A stretch of 5,788 bases of DNA from Bacillota bacterium (lineage in GTDB: Bacteria; Bacillota; Dethiobacteria; DTU022): NCBI GenBank assembly GCA_012510325.1, contig JAAZIG010000241.1:1-5788 (forward strand), read 5' to 3'. Made by a program: the position numbers and the translations under genes. Positions 1 through 4,204 of the stretch are shown here, piece after piece. Each line of letters starts with the position of its first letter. The first letter of the stretch is position 1. The notes beneath the pieces are model-generated. The model did no database searches. It was not told the DNA's origin and saw nothing but the letters and a program-made list of their open reading frames with translations.

Positions 1-39
1 AAAGGTAAATTTAAAAGGGAAACCGGTGTGCTCACAGTG

Positions 40-58
40 AAAGCTGCGATCAGCTTTT
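40..58 (+). terminator. Small hairpin with short T-run, possible weak terminator of an upstream gene
   Basis: A 7-bp perfect stem (AAAGCTG at 40-46, CAGCTTT at 51-57) closes a CGAT tetraloop and ends in four T residues. It could end transcription of a gene lying left of the window. The stem is short and the T-run brief, so this is tentative. Two plus-strand frames are open from the window edge to stops at 38-40 and 58-60, so the 3' end of an upstream gene may be present, but neither short peptide is recognisable. No convincing promoter for the permease pair is seen in 1-131. Confidence 0.3.
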
Positions 59-131
59 GAAGACAATCTTTATTCCAGCAAGAATTTTCGGCGTCAACAA
101 AACGAAAACAGGGGGACAAACAAATTATTCG

Positions 132-695
132 ATGAACAAAACATTGCTTGGTATGGCAGCGGTGGCTCTGATTTTGATCGTTATCGCCCTGTTTCAGGGG
201 GGCTGGGCCCTCGTCGGCGAGGGGTTCGCCACCGCGGGGAAAACGCTCCTGGAGGTTTTTCCCCTCATCATTATCGCCTTTATCATTGCCGGCTCGATCT
301 CAGCATTGATTTCAAAAGAGATGGTGACCAAGTGGCTGGGCGCTGAAGCAGGCTGGAAGGGGCCGTTACTGGGAACGCTGATGGGAGCGCTGGTTCCCGG
401 GGGACCTTTCTTTTTCTACCCCCTGATGGCCACCCTGATCATCTCGGGTGCCAATATCGGCACCATGATCAGCTTTGTGGCGGCTAAAACACTCTGGTAT
501 GTCGGCCGCATCCCCATTGAGATAGCTTTCGTCGGTATAAAAATAACAGCTGTCCGCTTTTTGCTGACCTTCGCCATCCCCATACTCGCCGGGGCGGCTG
601 TAAATTTCCTTCTCCCCGGTTACGCCGAGAAGATCAGGGAAGAAGTGGTGCAACTGCAGTTGAAAAACAAAAAAACACGGAATAGTGGTGGTTAA
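132..695 (+). CDS. Half-size permease, ArsP/UPF0718 (DUF318)-like, first of a pair
   Basis: An integral inner-membrane protein of 187 aa, probably one half of a transporter. Hydrophobic segments lie at about residues 4-22, 40-60, 78-104, 110-125 and 139-161, followed by a charged, Lys-rich C-terminal tail. Family-like signatures are WLGAEAGWKG (68-77), GALVPGGPFFFYPL (85-98) and RIPIE (126-130); the next gene carries the same three blocks. Full ArsP-type permeases are about 300 aa and built from two such halves, so a split, heteromeric transporter is inferred. The family's usual P-x-C-S-C segment has no cysteine here. The substrate is unknown; organoarsenical efflux is known for some relatives but cannot be assumed. 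I chose ATG at 132 because the protein then begins directly at the first membrane segment, with a G-rich stretch (111-115) upstream, although its spacing of 16 is long. A TTG at 57 would add 25 polar residues and sits inside a hairpin. It abuts the next gene, so the two are co-transcribed. Confidence 0.82.
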   Translation: MNKTLLGMAAVALILIVIALFQGGWALVGEGFATAGKTLLEVFPLIIIAFIIAGSISALISKEMVTKWLGAEAGWKGPLLGTLMGALVPGGPFFFYPLMATLIISGANIGTMISFVAAKTLWYVGRIPIEIAFVGIKITAVRFLLTFAIPILAGAAVNFLLPGYAEKIREEVVQLQLKNKKTRNSGG

Positions 696-1175
696 ATGAC
701 CGCTACAATTATCGTCCTTTCACTGATGGCCGCAGCCTCCCTCTTTGCAGCCTACCGGCAGGGCAAACACGTGGAGGGCCTCAAAGAAGCCAGGAATTTG
801 CTTTTCACCGTCCTGCCGCTTCTGTTAACCGCATTCGTTGTCGTCGGCTTCATGAATGTGCTGATCCCGGAAGAAACCCTGCTCTCCTGGTTGGGAACAG
901 AATCCGGTTGGCGAGGGCTGTTCATCGGACCGGCCATCGGTGCGCTCATCCAGGGGGGGCCCTACGCCTTCTTCCCCCTCTTCGGCGCCCTGTTCAAAGA
1001 CGGTATCTCTATCGGAGCCGCCATCGCGATGATCACGGCCTGGGGCATGATCAACGTCGGGCATCTGCCCTACGAGTTCACCTTCCTCGGATCTCGTTTT
1101 GTTATCTTGAAAAATGCCCTCTATCTGGCGGTCCCCACCCTCATCGGGCTGCTGGCCAATATCCTATTCGGCTGA
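696..1175 (+). CDS. Half-size permease, ArsP/UPF0718 (DUF318)-like, second of a pair
   Basis: A 159-aa membrane protein paralogous to the preceding one. Its ATG follows the preceding TAA stop with no base between, and a GTGGTGG ribosome-binding sequence (685-691, spacing 4) lies inside the end of the first gene, so translational coupling is likely. Hydrophobic segments lie at about residues 2-20, 33-57, 76-100, 104-121 and 136-158. Shared blocks with the first protein are WLGTESGWRG (65-74), GALIQGGPYAFFPL (82-95) and HLPYEFTFLG (123-132). As in its partner, the central segment that holds a C-x-C pair in many family members reads GGPYAFF, without cysteine. Equal expression of two similar halves suggests they assemble together as one transporter. 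Substrate and direction cannot be told from sequence. An alternative is that each forms its own homodimer. Confidence 0.82.
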   Translation: MTATIIVLSLMAAASLFAAYRQGKHVEGLKEARNLLFTVLPLLLTAFVVVGFMNVLIPEETLLSWLGTESGWRGLFIGPAIGALIQGGPYAFFPLFGALFKDGISIGAAIAMITAWGMINVGHLPYEFTFLGSRFVILKNALYLAVPTLIGLLANILFG

Positions 1176-1177
1176 AC

Positions 1178-1213
1178 AAATGAGCCATGGGGACGGATCT
1201 CCCGGCTCATTTT
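1178..1213 (+). repeat. REP-like hairpin, copy 1, placed as the permease operon terminator
   Basis: Arms AAATGAGCC (1178-1186) and GGCTCATTT (1204-1212) pair perfectly over 9 bp. Inner GGGG (1189-1192) can pair with TCCC (1200-1203), leaving a 2-base bulge and a 7-base loop. The 3' arm runs into TTTT. It begins 2 bases after the TGA stop of the second permease, so it may act as its transcription terminator. The core GGGGACGGATCT is shared with the copies further right, which marks it as one member of a dispersed repeat family rather than a private terminator. Confidence 0.75.
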
Positions 1214-1241
1214 CTCCGAGCAGACCCTTTGAGTTTCACCC

Positions 1242-1300
1242 CGGGAACAGCAAAGGAGTTCGCAGATCAGATCCTTCGGGCTACGCCCTCAGGATGACAA
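1242..1300. repeat. Second dispersed repeat, copy A
   Basis: The unit reads roughly GGGAACAGCAAAGGAG, then a short variable part, then CAGATCAGATCC, then a hairpin TCCT-tc-GGGC-tac-GCCC-tc-AGGA followed by TGACAAA. The hairpin is two perfect 4-bp stems separated by a 2x2 internal loop. A very similar unit ends at 1593, and a more diverged one lies between. No ORF with recognisable content covers it. It belongs to the class of short, palindromic, non-coding dispersed repeats; no transposase is visible nearby. Confidence 0.75.
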
Positions 1301-1308
1301 AAATTCCC

Positions 1309-1430
1309 TGAGCCACGGGGACGGATCTCCTGGCCCACTTTCCCATTAACTGGTGAGCCATGGGGACGGATCTCATGGCCCACTTTCCCATTAACTGGTG
1401 AGCCACAGGGGCGGATCTCATGGCTCATTT
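1309..1430. repeat. Tandem array of three REP-like hairpins, 45-base period
   Basis: Three copies begin at 1309, 1354 and 1399, exactly 45 bases apart. The first two full units are nearly identical and include the spacer CTTTCCCATTAACTGG. Each unit starts TGAGCCA, has the core GGACGGATCTC (GGGCGGATCTC in the third), and closes with TGGCCCA or TGGCTCA, which pairs with the start. In the third copy the TGAGCCA/TGGCTCA stem is perfect over 7 bp. Units of this look, with a GGGGACGG core between self-complementary GAGCCA/TGGCTC arms, are from memory associated with IS200-like REP-associated tyrosine transposases (RAYT). No such transposase is in the window. Confidence 0.85.
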
Positions 1431-1490
1431 CACCAGCGACGGGTCAGGTGCGCTTGGGCAACAGCGCTACCGGAGTTTCTTCGCTACGCT

Positions 1491-1593
1491 GGGAACGGCA
1501 AAAGAGATGCCCAGAGCAGATCCTCGCTGCGCCCGGAATAGCCAAGGGGGTGCCCAGATCAGCTCCTTCGGGCTACGCCCTCAGGATGATAAA
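1491..1593. repeat. Second dispersed repeat, copies B and C in tandem
   Basis: Copy B (about 1491-1534) reads GGGAACGGCAAAAGAGATGC and continues to CAGAGCAGATCCTCGCTGCGCCC, a diverged form whose hairpin is damaged. Copy C (about 1535-1593) reads GGAATAGCCAAGGGGG, then CAGATCAG, then the intact hairpin TCCT-tc-GGGC-tac-GCCC-tc-AGGA and TGATAAA. Copy C matches copy A over nearly its whole length. A further scrap, CTTCGCTACGCT, lies just left at about 1479-1490. The arrangement suggests repeated insertion or slippage of the same element at one non-coding site. Confidence 0.7.
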
Positions 1594-1610
1594 TAACCCT
1601 TTACTATAAC

Positions 1611-1640
1611 TTATAGGAACGAATCTCGCGGTGCATTTAT
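1611..1640. repeat. Degenerate REP-like copy
   Basis: The sequence GGAACGAATCTCGCGGTGCATTT lines up with the REP core and right arm (GGGACGGATCTCATGGCTCATTT) with scattered substitutions, but the left arm has decayed so the hairpin is lost. It is the most eroded of five related copies in 1178-1640, consistent with an old and still-growing repeat field. Confidence 0.5.
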
Positions 1641-1721
1641 CCTGAGGCAGGTTCCTGTTCACTTTGCTCTTACTCCGGTTTCCCCCGGAAATTTAATCTT
1701 CCCCAGCCACCCCCACCCCGG

Positions 1722-1744
1722 CCCTCCCCCGGCACGGGGGAGGG
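1722..1744. repeat. Perfect C/G hairpin between gene end and repeat field
   Basis: CCCTCCCCCG (1722-1731) pairs perfectly with CGGGGGAGGG (1735-1744) around a 3-base loop, and C-rich sequence (CCACCCCCACCCCGG) lies immediately left. It sits 30 bases past the stop of the minus-strand acyl-CoA synthetase. Its position suits transcript termination or 3'-end protection, but neither side has a T-tract, so it is not a standard Rho-independent terminator. Hairpins of this CCCTCCCC type are commonly seen as dispersed intergenic repeats. Confidence 0.7.
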
Positions 1745-1774
1745 AACAAACGATCGCCCAAAGGAAAGAAAAAC

Positions 1775-3625
1775 TCACGACATGGCGGTGAAGGTATCGC
1801 CGGCGGGATACATTTCATCGATGAGCGCTTTATATTTCTCGTCCACCACTCGCCGCTTCACCTTGAGGCTGGGGGTCAGCTCGCCGCTCTCCTCAGAAAA
1901 AGGTTGATCGACGATGCGGTACTTTTTGATCTGCTCATAACCGGCCAGATCCCGATTGATCCGTTCGATGCTGGTCCGCATCAGCTCTTCCACCCGGCTG
2001 TCCCCGACCAGCTCAGAATAGTTCCGGTAGCTGATCCCCTGCTCTTTAGCCCATTTTTCCAGAGCCTCGAACTCGGGAACCACGAGAGCGGAAACATACT
2101 TCCGGTTTTCACCGACCACGACCACCTGCTCGATATAGGGATCGGTGTTAAACGCATTTTCGATCGGCTGCGGGGCCACATATTTGCCTCCGCTCGTTTT
2201 GAGCAGATCTTTCTTGCGGTCGGTGATGGTCAGATAGCCCTCATCATCGACAAATCCGATATCGCCGGTCCTGAAGAAATTGTCGGGTGTGAAGACCTCT
2301 TTGTTTGCCGCCGGGTTCTTCCAGTAGCCGCTCATCACCTGAGGCCCCCGCACGAGAATCTCACCGTCCTCGTCTATCCTTACCTCCATCCCGGGCAGCG
2401 ACTTGCCAACGCTGCCGATGCGGTTCTCTTTCGGGGTATTGGCATTGATGATCGGGCTCGTCTCGGTAAGACCGTAACCCTGATAGATGTCGATCCCCAG
2501 CCCGCCGAAGAAAACGATGAGGTCGCGGCTGATGGCCGCCCCCCCGGTGGTGCAGAAGCGAAGGCGATTTAAACCGGCCATTCGCTTGACGACTAGAAAA
2601 AGAGGCTGGCACAAGAGCAGTTTAAGGCTCAGAGAAAGCGGCACCCTCTTTTTCTCACTTTTCAGCAGATAGACCTTGCTGCCCACTTCACTGGCCCACC
2701 AGAAATAGTTCTGGACAAAACTGGTCCGCTCCTGGAGCAGGGAGCGGATCTCCAGATAGATCTTCTCCCACAGGCGGGGTACCGAATTCATCACTGTGGG
2801 CCGGTAGGTTCGCAGAGCCCAGCGGATCTCATCCGTCTCCAGGGAATCGACAATGCCCAGCAGCCCGGGAAGGTAACCGCACCCCATCAGATCTGCCGAA
2901 AAACCGTAGACATGGCAGAAAGGCAGGTGGGCCATCCAGGTGTCATCGCGGCGAAAACCCATATCGGCGATGATGGCCCGCTGGCTGACGATATTGCGGT
3001 TGGAAAGAATCGCTCCCTTGGGCCGGCCGGTGGTCCCGGACGTATAGAAGACGGCGACAACATCATCTTCTTCAGCCGCGCCGACAATCTTTTCGATCGC
3101 CGGCTTTTTGTCATGGTTTTCGTTGCCCCATTCCCGAAACTCGTTCAAATCGGTAACCATATTGCCGTACTTCCGATCGAGGGGGCTCATCACGATAATT
3201 TTTTCAAGTTTCGGGAGCCTATTCCTGACCTGCAGCACTTTTTCGAGCTGCTCCTCATCCCCACAAAAACAAAATTTGGCTTCTGAATCATGAAGGACCC
3301 ACCAGACATCTTCTGGTTTGCTTGTCGAGTAAACCGGGACCATGGCCCCCCGCAGCAGCAAGGCGGAGCCTGCCGCAAACATGCATTCCGGGCGGTTGGG
3401 CGCAAATACGGCCAGACGATCGGATTCCCGGAAGCCGAGAGCGTAAAGGCCGCATCCCAGATCCCAGGTGATGTCACTCATCTCCTGACAGGTATAGGTG
3501 TGAATCTGATCCGTTCTCCGTCCCCTTTTGTCATACCGCGACTTCATGATGGGCTTGTTTGGAAAGAGATCCCCATTGTGCAAAGCCGTGCCGACAATAG
3601 TGTCCAAATTGTAACGCTGAATCAC
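1775..3625 (-). CDS. Long-chain acyl-CoA synthetase (AMP-forming), FAA1-type, complete
   Basis: This enzyme adenylates a fatty acid with ATP and transfers it to CoA (EC 6.2.1.3-type), feeding beta-oxidation or lipid synthesis; it is cytosolic or membrane-associated. It has 616 aa, normal for the FAA1 group. Motifs in order are the phosphate-binding loop YTSGTTGRPKG (194-204), LPFCHVYG (234-241), YQGYGLTETSP (381-391), GEILVRGPQVMSGYWKNP (421-438), RTGDIG with the ribose-binding Asp (452-457), the hinge and CoA-side loop TDRKKDLLKTSGG (468-480), and a C-terminal LTPSLKVKRR whose Lys588 is the likely adenylation lysine. All key residues are present, so it should be active. I chose the GTG at 3625 because AGGAGG lies 6 bases upstream; upstream TTG and GTG codons in frame are worse placed. 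The chain-length preference cannot be read. A close paralogue lies upstream on the same strand, beyond a terminator, so this gene probably has its own promoter. Confidence 0.93.
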   Translation of the reverse strand: MIQRYNLDTIVGTALHNGDLFPNKPIMKSRYDKRGRRTDQIHTYTCQEMSDITWDLGCGLYALGFRESDRLAVFAPNRPECMFAAGSALLLRGAMVPVYSTSKPEDVWWVLHDSEAKFCFCGDEEQLEKVLQVRNRLPKLEKIIVMSPLDRKYGNMVTDLNEFREWGNENHDKKPAIEKIVGAAEEDDVVAVFYTSGTTGRPKGAILSNRNIVSQRAIIADMGFRRDDTWMAHLPFCHVYGFSADLMGCGYLPGLLGIVDSLETDEIRWALRTYRPTVMNSVPRLWEKIYLEIRSLLQERTSFVQNYFWWASEVGSKVYLLKSEKKRVPLSLSLKLLLCQPLFLVVKRMAGLNRLRFCTTGGAAISRDLIVFFGGLGIDIYQGYGLTETSPIINANTPKENRIGSVGKSLPGMEVRIDEDGEILVRGPQVMSGYWKNPAANKEVFTPDNFFRTGDIGFVDDEGYLTITDRKKDLLKTSGGKYVAPQPIENAFNTDPYIEQVVVVGENRKYVSALVVPEFEALEKWAKEQGISYRNYSELVGDSRVEELMRTSIERINRDLAGYEQIKKYRIVDQPFSEESGELTPSLKVKRRVVDEKYKALIDEMYPAGDTFTAMS

Positions 3626-3631
3626 TGTCAC

Positions 3632-3637
3632 CCTCCT
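3632..3637 (-). promoter_or_regulatory. Shine-Dalgarno AGGAGG fixing the GTG start at 3625
   Basis: On the minus strand AGGAGG is followed by GTGACA and then GTGATTCAG. The first GTG touches the AGGAGG and is too close to serve as a start; the second, at 3625, has the ideal spacing of 6. A longer reading from a TTG at 3682 would put this ribosome-binding site inside the gene and add 19 residues with no family resemblance. Confidence 0.85.
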
Positions 3638-4023
3638 TGTTTTCGATCCTTTTCCGGAGGCAGCGGCACAAGTCGCAGCCAAACCCGCCGGGGGATGGGC
3701 CTCGCCCCGGCTTTGTCTGAAACTGCTGCGGCACTGCCTCGATCCGATATGGCGATCTCTCTGGAGCTTAAACGGTAGATTTGCCTTTTAAAGGAGTAAG
3801 CTGTCAGCGCTGGCGTATGCTGCTGGTGCGACTAGATCGTCCCGGGGTCCCCCGGCGCTCCGGGGGATGCCCGGCAATATTTACATGTATTCAACGCAAG
3901 TGGAGAAAACCCTTCACTATTCTGAAATTTCCCTATAGATGCAAGAGTGTGCCCATTTGCCCCGCTAGCTCTTCCCCCGCTGCCGCCTCCCGCTCCCCCG
4001 CGCCGGAGAACTATCGGGGAAGA
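3638..4023 (-). other. Leader and intergenic region of the synthetase at 1775-3625, no gene seen
   Basis: About 390 bases without a credible gene; the open frames here show no recognisable protein. It contains a leader hairpin (GCCGGGG 3687-3693 with CCCCGGC 3705-3711), a long hairpin at 3842-3874, a less GC-rich central part (about 3875-3950), and a strongly GC-rich block (about 3958-4022) directly after the truncated intron. A promoter for the minus-strand gene must lie here if the terminator at 4144-4180 works, but I could not find a good -35/-10 pair; the best (TTGCAT 3944-3939, 17 bases, AATAGT 3921-3916) is weak. Confidence 0.5.
3842..3874. repeat. Long stable hairpin in the synthetase leader region
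   Basis: TCCCCCGG (3848-3855) pairs perfectly with CCGGGGGA (3860-3867) around a CGCT loop. An outer CCGGG (3842-3846) pairs with CCCGG (3870-3874) across a 1x2 internal loop, giving 13 base pairs in all. No T-tract follows on either strand, so termination is not obvious. It could be a dispersed intergenic repeat or a structured part of the leader of the downstream minus-strand gene. Confidence 0.65.
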
Positions 4024-4024
4024 G
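3969..4024. repeat. Inverted repeat CTCTTCCCC/GGGGAAGAG at the intron break
   Basis: CTCTTCCCC (3969-3977) and GGGGAAGAG (4016-4024) are perfect 9-base inverted arms separated by 38 GC-rich bases. The right arm overlaps the place where similarity to group II introns stops. It may be an unrelated inserted element or chance within low-complexity GC-rich sequence. Confidence 0.45.
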
Positions 4025-4143
4025 GCTGCCCTTCCTTCAGATTCCACCGCGCGGTGGACACCCCGGCCTCAGGCTGGCTGCCTGCCGCGAGCAGCCCGCC
4101 CTAAAAGTTGCACCGGTGAGACTGCGCCTATGCCCGGGCGCAC
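4024..4143 (-). mobile_element. Group II intron 5' fragment (probably class C), 3'-truncated
   Basis: Read on the minus strand, this begins GTGCGCCCGG, followed by GCAGTCT about 20 bases in, then GGGTGTCC at about base 81, and GGAATCTGAAGGAAG at about bases 99-113. These blocks, in this order and nearly this spacing, are the 5' end and part of domain I of bacterial group II introns; they match my memory of the Oceanobacillus iheyensis class C intron (GTGTGCCCGG, GCAGTCT, GGGTGTCC, GGAATCTGAAGGAAG). A perfect stem, TCCACC/GGTGGA (4043-4058), fills the place where that intron also has a small stem. Similarity ends after the GGAAG block. No domain V, no domain VI and no reverse-transcriptase/maturase gene is in the window, so it cannot splice by itself. 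The intron start abuts the T-tract of a terminator, the site class C introns prefer. The family call is confident; the class call is less so. Confidence 0.85.
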
Positions 4144-4180
4144 AAAAATAACCGGGAGGCTGCCGCAGGCGTCCTCCCGG
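4144..4180 (-). terminator. Rho-independent terminator of the upstream acyl-CoA synthetase
   Basis: On the minus strand an 8-bp perfect stem (CCGGGAGG and CCTCCCGG, 4173-4180 and 4152-4159) with a 13-base loop is followed directly by TTATTTTT (4151-4144). It begins 24 bases past the TGA stop of the gene at 4205-5788. It should end that transcript and so separate it from the paralogue downstream. The intron fragment starts at the very next base after the T-tract. Confidence 0.85.
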
Positions 4181-4204
4181 AGCGGATCAGTTAATCTGTC
4201 TTTT

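Noticed and set aside
57..131. Upstream TTG start for the first permease, adding 25 residues
   Set aside because: The TTG sits inside a hairpin, has no ribosome-binding sequence, and the added residues are polar and unlike the family; ATG at 132 starts at the first membrane segment.
1309..1430. CRISPR-like regular repeats
   Set aside because: The 45-base units are contiguous tandem repeats with the same spacer each time; there are no unique spacers and no cas genes.
1904..2572. 222-codon plus-strand open frame antisense to the complete synthetase
   Set aside because: No recognisable protein and a by-product of the coding strand, which has all the acyl-CoA synthetase motifs.
3916..3944. Sigma-70-like pair TTGCAT and AATAGT on the minus strand, spacing 17
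   Set aside because: Only 3 of 6 and 4 of 6 bases match consensus, no better than expected by chance in this region.
3940..3955. Sigma-54-like GGGCAC...TTGCA on the minus strand
   Set aside because: The distance between the GG and GC elements is one base short of the required spacing, and no activator gene or site is visible.
4043..4058. Perfect 16-base palindrome TCCACCGCGCGGTGGA, first read as an operator
   Set aside because: It lies inside the group II intron fragment between the GGGTGT and AATCTGAAGGAAG blocks, where class C introns have a small stem-loop, so RNA structure explains it.
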